64,000 nucleotides of DNA from Sphingobium fuliginis (GCF_004152845.1 NZ_SEON01000007.1:62001-126000); one strand, 5' to 3'; shown: positions 52,709 through 62,395, counted from the first letter of the stretch. Notes: generated by a model from the letters alone, not told the origin. Numbers and translations: made by a program.

Positions 52709-53842
52709 TTATTTCTTCGCGGGCACCACGCCCTTGGGCGCCTTGGCCAGCGAACGTATCAGGTCGGTTTCGGCCTGGCGATAGGGCGTGCCGTCGTTGC
52801 GGAAGACCTCATGGAACCAGATGGTCGGCTCATCCTGCGTATAGGGTTTTTTCCAGCTATCCCAGGGCAGGCGGGTCTGCGTCCTGCCGTCGACGAAGCC
52901 CCAGTTCATCATCGCCACATTCTCGCGCTTGCCGATCGGCAGCGATCCGTCGAAGGTCGAGCCATTGCCCCGCGCCATATATTCGGTGCACAGGATCGGG
53001 CGGCCATAGACCTTGAGCTGGTTCACGCGGTCCTGGAATTTCTCCGGCCAGTTATAGTCGTGGAAGGAGATCACGTCCGACTGGCTGAGTTGCAGCTTCT
53101 CCATCGGCGTCAGCGCGCTTTCGGTCTTCCAGTCGTCATGCTGCCACACGCCCGAGGTGAGCGGCTGCGTCGGGTCCACGTCGCGCGCCCAGCCATAGAC
53201 TTTGGTGAGCAGGGCCAGGACCAGGGGCTGCTTGCCTTCCTGGCCCTTATACTGGTCGGCGCCATTGTCGGGCTCGTTCCACAGATCCCAGCCAAGCACG
53301 CGGTCGTCCTTGGCGAAGGCGCCGACGACGCCCTGCACATAGGCCTTCAGGCGCGGTTCCTGCGCGGGGTCGCGCAGCGCGGGCAGGCCCGGGCTCTGGA
53401 CCCAGCCGGAATTATGGACGCCGGGGATGGGCGGGCGCTGCGGCCCCAGCACCGGATTGGGGTCCCAGCAACTGTCGAACAGCACGAACAGCGGCTTGAT
53501 CCTGTGCTTCGCCGCGATCGTCAGAAACTGGTCGATGCGCTTCCTGAAACCCTCGGCATCCTGCTGCCAGAGCTGATCGTGCAGGAACACGCGCATCGTG
53601 TTCATGCCGATGCCCTCCGCAAGGCCCAGTTCGTGATCGATGCGCGCCGGGTCCCATGTCTCCGCCTGCCACATCTCAAGCTGGTTGATGGCGTTGGCGG
53701 GCGCATAGTTGGAACCGACCAGCCAGGGCTGCTTGGCATACCACGCCTTGGCTTCCACAGGCGTCCATTGCGGGCGCGCATCGGCGGGCATGGCGGTCAG
53801 CGCGGCGACGGAGGCCAGCAGGCAGGTGGTGAGAGCTTTCAC
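52709..53842 (-). CDS. Secreted clan GH-A glycoside hydrolase (GH5-like)
   Basis: A 377-residue protein with signal peptide (to MPADA). TIM-barrel signatures: WLVGSNYAPANAINQLEMWQ, acid/base glutamate in LGWDLWNEPDNGA, SFHDYNWPEKF and nucleophile in ILCTEYMARGNGS. Relatives are labelled cellulase-family or 1,4-beta-xylanase proteins; in this setting endo- or exo-galactanase activity is equally possible. It follows the epimerase gene by 12 bases. Confidence 0.82.
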   Translation of the reverse strand: MKALTTCLLASVAALTAMPADARPQWTPVEAKAWYAKQPWLVGSNYAPANAINQLEMWQAETWDPARIDHELGLAEGIGMNTMRVFLHDQLWQQDAEGFRKRIDQFLTIAAKHRIKPLFVLFDSCWDPNPVLGPQRPPIPGVHNSGWVQSPGLPALRDPAQEPRLKAYVQGVVGAFAKDDRVLGWDLWNEPDNGADQYKGQEGKQPLVLALLTKVYGWARDVDPTQPLTSGVWQHDDWKTESALTPMEKLQLSQSDVISFHDYNWPEKFQDRVNQLKVYGRPILCTEYMARGNGSTFDGSLPIGKRENVAMMNWGFVDGRTQTRLPWDSWKKPYTQDEPTIWFHEVFRNDGTPYRQAETDLIRSLAKAPKGVVPAKK

Positions 53843-53854
53843 GAACAGTCCCCT

Positions 53855-54991
53855 CTATTGTGCGACGAAGAATTTGTAGGTCATGACATTCCGGTAGGTC
53901 TTGCCCGGATCGAGGCGGACCGACGGGAATTGCGGCTGGTTCGGGCTATCCGGGAAAAGCTGCGGCTCGAACACCAGCGAGTCGCCCTCGCGGTAGATCT
54001 GCCCGCCCTTGCCGACGATCGTGCCGTCCATGAAATTGCCCGAATAAAATTGCAGGCCCGGCTGGTTCGACCAGAGTTCGAAGCCGCGGCCGGACGCCGG
54101 TTCGGTGACGCGGGCCATCAGATGCTGGTCTTTGGTGACGGCGTTTCCGACCACCCAATTATGGTCATAACCGCGCCCGTAGCGGATCTGCTCGTCGCCG
54201 CCTTCGCGCACGCGCGCGCCGACCGGGGTGGGCTGGCGGAAATCGAACACGGTGCCCGCGACGCTGCGGTGCTGGCCAAGCGGAATGGAGGTCGCGTCGG
54301 TGGGCGTGAAGCGATCCGCCGGAATGGTCAGCACATGGTCCATCGCCGTGCGGCCCGGCCCTGCGAGGTTCCAATAGGCATGATTGGAGATATTCACCAC
54401 GGTCGGCTTGTCCGTGGTCGCGGTATAGCTGATCGTCAGATTGCCCTGCTCATCCAGCGCATAGGTCGCGTCGGTGGTCAGCGTGCCGGGATAGCCCTGA
54501 TCGCCGTCGGGGCTGACATAACGCATGGTGACGCTGGCCGATCCGCCGGATTTCCGGCCCTGCTTCACCTCGCGGATGGTCCAGACGACCTTGTCGAAGC
54601 CCTTCGTCCCGCCATGCAACGAATTGGGACCGTTGTTGACGGGCACTGCATAGGCCTTGCCGTCGAGGCTGAATCGGCCCTTGGCGATGCGGTTGGCGAC
54701 CCGGCCCACCGTCGCGCCGAAGAACTGGCCGTCCTTCGCATAGCCTTCCAGGCTGTCATAGCCGACCGCGATGTCCACGGCCTTGCCGTCGCGGCCCGGC
54801 ATCATCACCGACTGGATCGACGCGCCCAGCGTCATCACGCGCACCGACATGCCCTTGGCGTTGGTGAGCGTCACCGCCTCCACCGCCGTGCCGTCCGGCA
54901 TCCGGCCGAAGGTCTCGCGCCGGGCCTCGGCCGCCAAAGCGGAAGTCGACACCGCGCCCAGCAGGGCGACGGCGGTCATGGTCCTCAGCAT
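53855..54991 (-). CDS. galM: Aldose 1-epimerase, exported
   Basis: A 378-residue protein with signal peptide (MLRTMTAVALLGAVSTSALA). Epimerase motifs: VGRVANRIAKGRF, NNGPNSLHGGTKGFDKVVW, NISNHAYWNLAG with the catalytic histidine, and EPQLFPDSPNQPQFPS with the late glutamate region. It interconverts alpha and beta galactose in the periplasm so that transporter and dehydrogenase receive the right anomer. The ATG at 54991 has AGGAGA upstream; the open frame extends 90 codons further but reads through the lactonase gene in another frame. Confidence 0.93.
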   Translation of the reverse strand: MLRTMTAVALLGAVSTSALAAEARRETFGRMPDGTAVEAVTLTNAKGMSVRVMTLGASIQSVMMPGRDGKAVDIAVGYDSLEGYAKDGQFFGATVGRVANRIAKGRFSLDGKAYAVPVNNGPNSLHGGTKGFDKVVWTIREVKQGRKSGGSASVTMRYVSPDGDQGYPGTLTTDATYALDEQGNLTISYTATTDKPTVVNISNHAYWNLAGPGRTAMDHVLTIPADRFTPTDATSIPLGQHRSVAGTVFDFRQPTPVGARVREGGDEQIRYGRGYDHNWVVGNAVTKDQHLMARVTEPASGRGFELWSNQPGLQFYSGNFMDGTIVGKGGQIYREGDSLVFEPQLFPDSPNQPQFPSVRLDPGKTYRNVMTYKFFVAQ

Positions 54992-55010
54992 CGTCTCTCC
55001 TCTCGAAACT

Positions 55011-55862
55011 TCAGTCTTGATACAGGAACGGGGCCAGCCCGCGGCAACCCGGATCGATCTCGAACAGCGCGCCGCCCTGCGCTTCCTCGACGCCATCGGC
55101 GGCGCTCGTGACATAGATCCGGTCGAGGTCCGGGCCGCCGAACACGCAATTGCTGATCTGGCTCGCGGGCAGCGCGATGCGACGGACCGGCGTGCCGTCC
55201 GGCGCGAAGCGGGTGACGCAGGAGGCGCCCCAGCACGCGACCCAGAGATACCCTTCGGCATCGAAGGTCATCCCGTCCGGCGCGCCCCAGCCCGCCTCGA
55301 AGCTGATGAACGGTTCGCGCTTGCCAAGCAGGCCATCCTCCAGCGGATAGCGGAAGATCACGCCCATCGCGCTGTCCGTATGCAGCAGGAAGCGCCCTTC
55401 GGGATCGATCGCGGGACCGTTGGGAATCGTATAGGGCGCGGCGTCGGCGCGAGTGAACGAACCCTTCGCGAAGCGGTGGAAAGCCCCTGTCGGCCCATCG
55501 CAGGCGAAGGGCATGGTGCCCAGCCAAAGGCGGCCCTGCGCATCGGCGGCGGCGTCGTTGACGCGATTGGCCTCCGGCTCGCCGGGGATCGTCGCCAGCG
55601 TCTCGCAGGAAAAGGGATCGAGCGACACGCTGGCGACCGAACGGCCGATCCCGGCCACGAAGCCGCCGCTGGCCCGCCCGATGATCCAGCCGACGACGTC
55701 CGGCGCTTCCCAGCTCTCGACCTGCCCCGTGGCCGGCGTCAGGCGGTTGATCCGCTTGCCCAATATATCCGTCCACAGCAGCGCGCCGTCGCGGACCGAC
55801 CAGAACAGCCCCTCGCCCAGAATATCCACGCGGTCGCGGGCGATGACGCGCACGGGGTCCAT
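55011..55862 (-). CDS. SMP-30/gluconolactonase family lactonase
   Basis: A 283-residue six-bladed propeller: metal ligand Glu in ILGEGLFWSV, NRVNDAAADAQGRLWLGTM (Asn/Asp ligands), IPNGPAIDPEGRFLLHTDS and GAPDGMTFDAEGYLW. It hydrolyses sugar lactones, here most likely galactonolactone from galactose dehydrogenase. Its start overlaps the dehydratase stop by one base. Confidence 0.92.
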   Translation of the reverse strand: MDPVRVIARDRVDILGEGLFWSVRDGALLWTDILGKRINRLTPATGQVESWEAPDVVGWIIGRASGGFVAGIGRSVASVSLDPFSCETLATIPGEPEANRVNDAAADAQGRLWLGTMPFACDGPTGAFHRFAKGSFTRADAAPYTIPNGPAIDPEGRFLLHTDSAMGVIFRYPLEDGLLGKREPFISFEAGWGAPDGMTFDAEGYLWVACWGASCVTRFAPDGTPVRRIALPASQISNCVFGGPDLDRIYVTSAADGVEEAQGGALFEIDPGCRGLAPFLYQD

Positions 55863-57676
55863 CAGTGGCTGTCCCTCGGCAATCCGCGCGTCTGGGCGAT
55901 GCGCTGATATTTTTCGGAACCTTCCAGGATCGCGCCGGTCGCGAACTGGCCCACCAGGCTGCGCTGGATTTCCTGCCAGGGCGTCTGCGATTCGGGCGTG
56001 ACGGCGCGTTCGATCTCCGCAAGTTCCTCCCGCCGGCGGGCGATCTCCGCATCATCGACCAGCATGTCCGCGCTGCGGTTCTTGAGGTCGATGCGCACCC
56101 GATCCCCCGTGCGCAGCAGCGCGAGGCCCCCGCCCACCGCCGCCTCCGGCGAGGCGTTGAGGATGGAGGGGCTGCCCGACGTGCCGGACTGCCGCCCGTC
56201 GCCGATGCAGGGCAAGGCGTGGATTCCGGCGCGGATCAGCGCTGTGGGCGGGCGCATGTTCACCACTTCGGCGCCGCCCGGATAGCCGACCGGCCCTGCG
56301 CCGCGAATGACGAGGATGCAATTTTCGTCGATGCCAAGGTCCGGGTCGTCGATGCGCCGGTGATAATCCTCCGGCCCGTCGAACACGACGACGCGGCCTT
56401 CGAACCTGTCGGGATGCTCGGGATCGGAGAGATAGCGGCTGCGGAACTCCTCGGAGATCACCGACAGCTTCATCACGGCGCCCTCGAACAGATTGCCGCT
56501 GAGCACGGTCAGCCCGGCCGCCTGCTTCAGCGGGCGCCCGAACGGCCGGATCACATCCTCGTCATGGATTTTCGCGCCCGCCAGATTCTCCGCGACGGTG
56601 AGGCCATTGGCGGTCAGAGCATCGCCGTCGATCAGGCCCGCCTTGAACAATTCGCCCATCACGGCTGGCACGCCGCCCGCCCGGTAATAATCCTCGCCCA
56701 GATATTCGCCGGCAGGCTGGAGATTGACCAGCAGCGGCACGTCCGCCCCCTGCTCCTCCCAATCCTCCAGCGTCAGTTCGACGCCGACATGGCGGGCGAT
56801 GGCGTTGAGGTGGATCGGCGCGTTGGTCGACCCGCCAATGGCCGAATTCACCCGGATCGCATTGAGGAAAGCCGGGCGGGTGAGGATGTCGGAGGGCTTG
56901 CGGTCGGCCTTCACCATCTCGACAATGGCGCGTCCCGTCTCCCAGGCGCATTCCTGCCGGTCGCGATAGGGCGCGGGGATCGCCGCCGATCCGGGCAGCG
57001 ACATGCCCAGCGCTTCGGCCAGCGAGTTCATCGTCGTCGCCGTGCCCATGGTGTTGCAATAGCCGGTCGATGGCGAACCCGATGCGACCAGCTTCAGGAA
57101 GCCCTGATAGTCCAGCTCCCCCTTCGCCAGCATCTCGCGCGCTTTCCAGATGATGGTGCCCGCGCCGGTGCGCTTCCCCTCATGCCAGCCGTTGAGCATC
57201 GGACCGACCGACAGCGCGATCGCGGGAATGTTCACCGTCGCCGCCGCCATCAGCGCGGAGGGCGTGGTCTTGTCGCAACCGATGGTCAGCACCACGCCGT
57301 CCAGCGGATAGCCGTAGAGCAGCTCGACCAGGCTGATATAGGCCAGGTTGCGGTCAAGGCCCGCCGTCGGCCGCTTGCCGGTTTCCTGCAACGGATGGCT
57401 CGGAAATTCGATCGGGATGCCGCCCGCGTCCCGGATGCCCGCCTTGATCCGCTCGGCAAGGACCAGATGATGGCGGTTGCACGGCACCAGATCGCTGCCC
57501 GACTGGGCGATGCCGATGATCGGTCGGCCCGACTGCATCTCCTCGATCGAGAGGCCGTAGTTCAGATAGCGCTCCAGATAGAGCGCCGTCATGTCAGGAT
57601 GGCTGGGATCATCGAACCATGCGCGGGAGCGCAGCTTCAGGGCCGGTTCGATCTTGCCCTCATCAGCAGAAGAAAT
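55862..57676 (-). CDS. IlvD/Edd-family sugar-acid dehydratase, probable AUU start
   Basis: [Fe-S] dehydratase of the IlvD/Edd group, 604 residues from the start proposed here. Cluster cysteines are in SDLVPCNRHH, LTIGCDKTTPSA and SPSTGYCNTMGT; the late motif GRQSGTSGSPSILN is also seen. It probably turns galactonate (or arabinonate) into its 2-keto-3-deoxy acid. The first in-frame ATG (57592) would drop the conserved N-terminal LRSRAWFDDPSHPD. The frame stays open upstream to a stop at 57695-57697 with no ATG/GTG/TTG, and ATT at 57674-57676 has GGGAGG 5 bases upstream. AUU is therefore the best start. Confidence 0.9.
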   Translation of the reverse strand: MSSADEGKIEPALKLRSRAWFDDPSHPDMTALYLERYLNYGLSIEEMQSGRPIIGIAQSGSDLVPCNRHHLVLAERIKAGIRDAGGIPIEFPSHPLQETGKRPTAGLDRNLAYISLVELLYGYPLDGVVLTIGCDKTTPSALMAAATVNIPAIALSVGPMLNGWHEGKRTGAGTIIWKAREMLAKGELDYQGFLKLVASGSPSTGYCNTMGTATTMNSLAEALGMSLPGSAAIPAPYRDRQECAWETGRAIVEMVKADRKPSDILTRPAFLNAIRVNSAIGGSTNAPIHLNAIARHVGVELTLEDWEEQGADVPLLVNLQPAGEYLGEDYYRAGGVPAVMGELFKAGLIDGDALTANGLTVAENLAGAKIHDEDVIRPFGRPLKQAAGLTVLSGNLFEGAVMKLSVISEEFRSRYLSDPEHPDRFEGRVVVFDGPEDYHRRIDDPDLGIDENCILVIRGAGPVGYPGGAEVVNMRPPTALIRAGIHALPCIGDGRQSGTSGSPSILNASPEAAVGGGLALLRTGDRVRIDLKNRSADMLVDDAEIARRREELAEIERAVTPESQTPWQEIQRSLVGQFATGAILEGSEKYQRIAQTRGLPRDSH

Positions 57677-57882
57677 GTTCGCCTCCCATCCATTTTACCC
57701 GATTCGGCCGCTCGCCACGCAAAGCAGCATCTCTCGGGAATGTTAAGGATGCCGCTACCATCGGCTTTTCATACAGGCAACCTATTTATCCTACAAATAT
57801 GTCTTGTCCGATCAGACCGCGAGGGTTATGAGCCCCACCAAGGCCCAACACAGGGCCGAGCTGCTGTTCGAAGGGGAGGACC
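57677..57882. promoter_or_regulatory. Divergent promoter region, dehydratase operon and TonB receptor
   Basis: This 206-base region between divergent genes contains a quasi-palindrome ATTTATCCTACAAAT around 57784-57798, whose reverse strand TTTGTAGGATAA matches the GntR operator at 9 of 12 positions. It may be a regulator site for both directions. The evidence is weak; nothing else stands out. Confidence 0.35.
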
Positions 57883-60609
57883 ATGAACCGTATCGCCCGC
57901 TCACTTATCTGGACGTCTTCCGCACTGGCGATCTTCGCCGGCATACCGGCCCATGCGCAGGACGCGGCCGCGCCGGCCGACGATAGCGCCGACATCATCG
58001 TCACCGGCCAACGCGCCAGCCTTGAAGCCGCGCGCAATGTGAAGAGGAATTCCGACCTCGTCGTCGACTCGATCGTGGCGGAGGACATCGGCAAGCTGCC
58101 CGACACCTCGGTCGCCTCCGCGCTTCAGCGCATCGCGGGCGTGCAGGTGCAGAACGGCTTCAACAACGAAATCCAGAATCCGATCATTCGCGGCATCGGG
58201 GACATATTGACCACGCTGGACGGGCGGGAGATCTTCACCGGCGTCGGCCGTGGCTTCTCGTTCCAGGACCTGCCCGCCGAAGCGATCGGCGGCATCGACG
58301 TCTACAAGTCGAACTCAGCCAATCTGATCGAAGGCGGCGTCGCGGGCGTCATCGACATGAAGCTGCAGAAGCCCTTCAATTTCAGCAAGGGCTTCACGGT
58401 CGCCGCCAACGGCCGCGTCTATCGCGGCGACATTTCCGGCGAGACCAGCTATACCGGCGGTCTTCTCGTCTCGAACCGCTGGGATGCGGGCGACGGCGAA
58501 ATGGGCCTGCTGGTCGATGTTTCCTATGGGCGCAACAATTTCAGCCGCCCGATCTCCTCCAACTGCGATCCGCGGTCGAGCAACCATGGCCCGGCGGGCG
58601 CCGCGAACATCGTCCTGCCCACCTGCGTCGGCGGCCTGACCGATACCGGCCACAACACCCGCCCGCAGGTCAACGCCGCCTTCCAGTGGCAGATCACGCC
58701 GGAACTGCAATTCTATCTCGATGGCCTCTACACCGGCTATCGCTCGACCTTCGCGACGAACTTCATCTTCTCGGACCTGTTTGCGGGCAGTTCGATCACC
58801 AATGCGGTCGCAGGCAATGACTGCTTTTCCGGGCTGGTCGATTCCGGAGGCTTTCCGACGACCGATGCAGAAAACCCCAATAACAGGATCGAAAATCTTT
58901 GCATTGGCAAGTCGGCCACCTTCAACGGCGTGGACGTGCTCACCAGCACCCAGGCGAAGAAGCAGCGCACCGACCAATATGTGTTCGGCGGCGGTCTCAA
59001 ATGGGACAGCGACACGGTGCATCTCGTCTTCGACGGCAGCTACATCCAGTCGAAGAACGCGAACCGCACGATCATCGTCGACACCGCCAAGCATGGCGCG
59101 TCGGTGGACATCATCGTCAATGACGGCGGCCACGGCACCACCGTCATGCAGGGCGATCCGCTCGGCAATCCCGACGGCTTCGTCTTCGCGAACTCGCTGT
59201 TCCAGGATCTGAGCAAATCGAACAGCCGCCAATATGCGTTCAAGCTCGACTCGGCCTTCGACATCGAAAGCAATTTCCTGCGCCAGTTCCAGGTCGGCCT
59301 GCGCTATTCCGACCGCACCGGAACGTTCCGCGCGGTTGCGGGCGGTCCGAACTTCCCTGGGGCGAACCGCGCCACGCTGGTCTCCTCGGTGGGCCTGCCG
59401 TCGGACTTCATGGTGCTTTCACCGGACTCGATCCCGTACATCAACAACGGGGCCCACTGGTACACGCCGAACCCGGACTATCTGCTCAGCAACACGGATG
59501 ACCTGCGTGCACTCTATGGCGCCCCCGCCGGCGATCCCGCCTGGGATCCGACGCGCAACTATGAAGCGGCCGAGAAGACCTGGGCGGCCTACATTCAGGG
59601 CAAGTATCAGATCGACCTCGGCGGGTCCTCGTTGATCGACGGCCTGGTCGGCGTTCGCCTGGTCGACACCAAGCGCACGCTGGACGGCACCTCGCGCGTG
59701 ATCGGCGCAGGTCCGAACAATACCGACCTGTTCAATCCGATCAGCCGGGGCACCCGTGACTTCTACGCGCTTCCGAACGCCAGCATCCGCTTCCGCGCCA
59801 CGCCGAACCTGCAGTTCCGCGCGAGCTACGCCAAGACCGTCGCGCGGCCGACCTTTGGCGACCTCAACCCCGGCCTGTCGCTGGCGGCTCCCGGTGGCAA
59901 CCCGAACGTCAGGCTGGCCGGTTCGGGCGGCAACCCGGACCTCAAGGCGCAGATGTCCGACAATTTCGACGTCACCGCCGAATATTATTTCGGCCGGTCA
60001 AGCTATGTCTCGGTCGCCGGCTATTACCGCAAGCTGAAGGATCGCGTTGCGCCCTCCAACTCGGTGCAGGTCATCAACGGCCAGACCTACCTGATCACCC
60101 AGCCGCGCAACCTCGGGTCCTCCAAGCTCAAGGGCATCGAAGTCGCGGGCCAGGCCTTCTTCGACTTCCTGCCGGAAGGTTTCGATGGCCTGGGCGTGAT
60201 GGGCACCTTCACCCTCGCTGACAGCGAGGTGACGACCCCCGGCGATCCGCTGGAAGGCAAGGAACTGCTCGGCGTCTCCAAATATAGCTACACCGCCGGT
60301 GCGCTCTACGAGAAGTACGGCATCACCGCGCGCGTCGTCTATACTTGGCGCTCGGGTTACAACGAGTCGCTGTTCGGCGCCGGCACCCTTACCAGCCCGG
60401 ATTACGACAGCCAGTTCAACAAGGTCAAATCCAATGGCCGCCTCGACTTTTCGGTCGGCTATGACGTGACGCCGAACATCACCGTGACGGTGGACGGCGT
60501 GAACGTGAACGGCGGCAAATATTACAGCTATTTCGACTCGCCGGCCTTCCCGCACGACATCCGCATCGATGACAAGTTCTACGGTGCGAGCGTCCGCGTG
60601 AAATATTGA
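57883..60609 (+). CDS. TonB-dependent receptor, carbohydrate type (TonB-Xanth-Caul group)
   Basis: A 908-residue receptor: signal peptide (MNRIARSLIWTSSALAIFAG, cleavage near AHAQ), TonB box DIIVTGQRASLE, then the group signature VDSIVAEDIGKLPDTSVASA, LQRIAGVQVQ, plug motif VYKSNSANLIEGGVAGVIDM, and a barrel ending DKFYGASVRVKY. Receptors of this group often take up oligosaccharides in Caulobacter, Xanthomonas and sphingomonads. AGGGGAGGA precedes the ATG. Faces the galactose operon, so galactan or arabinogalactan oligosaccharides are likely ligands. Confidence 0.95.
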   Translation: MNRIARSLIWTSSALAIFAGIPAHAQDAAAPADDSADIIVTGQRASLEAARNVKRNSDLVVDSIVAEDIGKLPDTSVASALQRIAGVQVQNGFNNEIQNPIIRGIGDILTTLDGREIFTGVGRGFSFQDLPAEAIGGIDVYKSNSANLIEGGVAGVIDMKLQKPFNFSKGFTVAANGRVYRGDISGETSYTGGLLVSNRWDAGDGEMGLLVDVSYGRNNFSRPISSNCDPRSSNHGPAGAANIVLPTCVGGLTDTGHNTRPQVNAAFQWQITPELQFYLDGLYTGYRSTFATNFIFSDLFAGSSITNAVAGNDCFSGLVDSGGFPTTDAENPNNRIENLCIGKSATFNGVDVLTSTQAKKQRTDQYVFGGGLKWDSDTVHLVFDGSYIQSKNANRTIIVDTAKHGASVDIIVNDGGHGTTVMQGDPLGNPDGFVFANSLFQDLSKSNSRQYAFKLDSAFDIESNFLRQFQVGLRYSDRTGTFRAVAGGPNFPGANRATLVSSVGLPSDFMVLSPDSIPYINNGAHWYTPNPDYLLSNTDDLRALYGAPAGDPAWDPTRNYEAAEKTWAAYIQGKYQIDLGGSSLIDGLVGVRLVDTKRTLDGTSRVIGAGPNNTDLFNPISRGTRDFYALPNASIRFRATPNLQFRASYAKTVARPTFGDLNPGLSLAAPGGNPNVRLAGSGGNPDLKAQMSDNFDVTAEYYFGRSSYVSVAGYYRKLKDRVAPSNSVQVINGQTYLITQPRNLGSSKLKGIEVAGQAFFDFLPEGFDGLGVMGTFTLADSEVTTPGDPLEGKELLGVSKYSYTAGALYEKYGITARVVYTWRSGYNESLFGAGTLTSPDYDSQFNKVKSNGRLDFSVGYDVTPNITVTVDGVNVNGGKYYSYFDSPAFPHDIRIDDKFYGASVRVKY

Positions 60610-60674
60610 CGCCTCCCTTCCGGGGGCGGGGCGGACTGCACGCCGCCCTACACCTCCAATGCCCCCGGTGGATC

Positions 60675-60710
60675 GGGCGGGACGGCGATGGCCGTTCCGC
60701 CCTTTTTTTT
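60675..60710 (+). terminator. Rho-independent terminator after the TonB receptor
   Basis: GGGCGGGACGGC (60675-60686), loop GATG, and GCCGTTCCGCCC form a 12-bp stem with one G-T pair, followed by eight T. It stands 66 bases after the receptor stop. Confidence 0.92.
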
Positions 60711-61084
60711 CCAGATCATGCGCCGCAACTTCACCGTCCACCTTTGCCGTGGAATTCGCCGATCGATAGTCAGGTAGGACCTCCGTCCCTGCCTTGCGTG
60801 ATGCCGACCGCCGCGCACCGTCCATAAACGAAGGCTTCCCAAAGTATCGCCGTTGATTTTGAGGCACATCAAGACGCGCTGGCGATCATTGGGCTACATG
60901 GCTTTCAACGCTTGTGACCGATACCAGCTGAAGCGTCAGACATCTCTTCGACGGAGCTATCGCCATGTTCATCGCGCATCGTGCCGCGAAATCCCCTCCG
61001 CTGGTGAACAGAGCGCGGCCACAAGCCGAAAGCTGCGGAAATCCGTGGCTTTCGGTAGGACATTCGGCGCGTTCCTGAGTGGAA
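60711..61084. other. Non-coding stretch upstream of hemN
   Basis: 374 bases with no convincing gene on either strand. It contains the candidate FNR box at 60859-60872 and presumably the hemN promoter. No repeat or RNA gene was recognised. Confidence 0.5.
60859..60872. promoter_or_regulatory. Candidate FNR box upstream of hemN
   Basis: TTGAGgcacATCAA matches the FNR palindrome except for the fifth base. It is 212 bases from the hemN start, which needs a long leader. hemN is a known FNR-type target in alphaproteobacteria, which lends support. Confidence 0.5.
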
Positions 61085-62395
61085 ATGATGTGGACCTACC
61101 ATCCCGACCTGCTCGCCCGGCCCGTGCCGCGCTACACCAGCTATCCCACCGCCGCGCAGTTCAGCGGCGATGTCGGCGCGGCGGAGCTTGCCGCCCGGCT
61201 GGACGGGGTGGAAAGGAACGACCCGCTCTCGCTCTACGTCCACATCCCCTATTGCCACGACATATGCTGGTATTGCGGCTGCAACACGGGCGCGGCGAAC
61301 CGCGTCCAGCGCCTCACCGCCTATGTCGAATCGCTGGAGCGGGAGATTGCCACGGTCGCCGGGCGGCTGAACGGCAAGGGCCGGGTGCAGCGCATCGCCT
61401 TCGGCGGCGGCAGCCCCAACAGCCTGCCGCTGGTCGATTTCGTCCGGCTGCTCCAGCAATTGCTGCTCTGCTTCGATGCGCATCATGCCGAACTGTCGGT
61501 CGAACTCGATCCCCGCCGCCTCGATGGGCCATGGATCGCGACCATGGCCGCCATGGGCGTCGACCGGGCGAACCTCGGCGTCCAGACCTTCACCCCCCAT
61601 GTCCAGGCGCGGATCGGCCGCGTCCAGCCGCTCGACATGGTGGAGCGCGCCGTCGACCGGCTTCGCGCCGCCGGCATCGCGACGGGTTTCGACCTGATGT
61701 ACGGCCTGCCCGGCCAGACGCCGGATGACCTCGCCGCCACGCTGGAGGCCGCCATCGCCATGCGGCCCGCCCGCATCGCCCTGTTCGGCTATGCCCATAT
61801 GCCCCGGCTGCTGCCCCGCCAGCGCCGCATCGACGCCAGCGACCTGCCCGATCTCGCCGCCCGCTTCGCCATGGCGGCGCAGGGCCATGGGACGCTGACC
61901 GGCGCGGGCTATGTACCCATTGGCTTCGACCATTTCGCCCTGCCTGAAGACGGCATGGCCCGCGCCGCCCGCCAAGGCACGCTGCGCCGCAATTTCCAGG
62001 GCTTCACCGACGACCCGGCGGAGATATTGCTGGGTCTGGGCGCCAGCGCGATCAGCCAGTTCCCCGACCTCATCGTCCAGAACGAAAAGCAGGCCGGTCC
62101 CTGGCGCGAACTGGCCGATGCGGGCCGATTATCCGCCACCCGCGGCACGCCGCGCACGCCGGAGGACCGCCGCCGCGGCCGCATCATCGAAGCCCTGCTC
62201 TGCCAGGGCGAGGCGCATGTCGGCACCGCCCATCCCATGCCCGATTTCAGCCGCTTCGAGGAACTGGGCCTTGTCCGCGTCAGCGAGGGCCGGGTGGCGC
62301 TGACGCGGGACGCGCTGCCCTATGCGCGCAGCATCGCCGCCTGCTTCGACGCCTGGCTGGAACCGGCGGAAAAGCGGTTCAGCCATGCGGTCTAG
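61085..62395 (+). CDS. hemN: Oxygen-independent coproporphyrinogen III oxidase
   Basis: A 436-residue radical-SAM enzyme. It has the HemN-specific cluster motif HIPYCHDICWYCGC (CxxxCxxC plus the extra Cys), FGGGSPNSL, GVDRANLGVQTF and GFDLMYGLPGQT, with the N-terminal RYTSYPTA of true HemN. It makes protoporphyrinogen precursor without O2, needed for haem of the cbb3 oxidase at low oxygen. The start could be ATG 61085, ATG 61088 or GTG 61079. The gene overlaps the next small gene by 11 bases. Confidence 0.94.
   Translation: MMWTYHPDLLARPVPRYTSYPTAAQFSGDVGAAELAARLDGVERNDPLSLYVHIPYCHDICWYCGCNTGAANRVQRLTAYVESLEREIATVAGRLNGKGRVQRIAFGGGSPNSLPLVDFVRLLQQLLLCFDAHHAELSVELDPRRLDGPWIATMAAMGVDRANLGVQTFTPHVQARIGRVQPLDMVERAVDRLRAAGIATGFDLMYGLPGQTPDDLAATLEAAIAMRPARIALFGYAHMPRLLPRQRRIDASDLPDLAARFAMAAQGHGTLTGAGYVPIGFDHFALPEDGMARAARQGTLRRNFQGFTDDPAEILLGLGASAISQFPDLIVQNEKQAGPWRELADAGRLSATRGTPRTPEDRRRGRIIEALLCQGEAHVGTAHPMPDFSRFEELGLVRVSEGRVALTRDALPYARSIAACFDAWLEPAEKRFSHAV

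Noticed and set aside
52811-55111. 766-codon plus-strand frame opposite the GH5-like and galM genes
   Set aside because: Spans two real genes on the other strand and reads as low-complexity Arg/His/Gly/Asp sequence.
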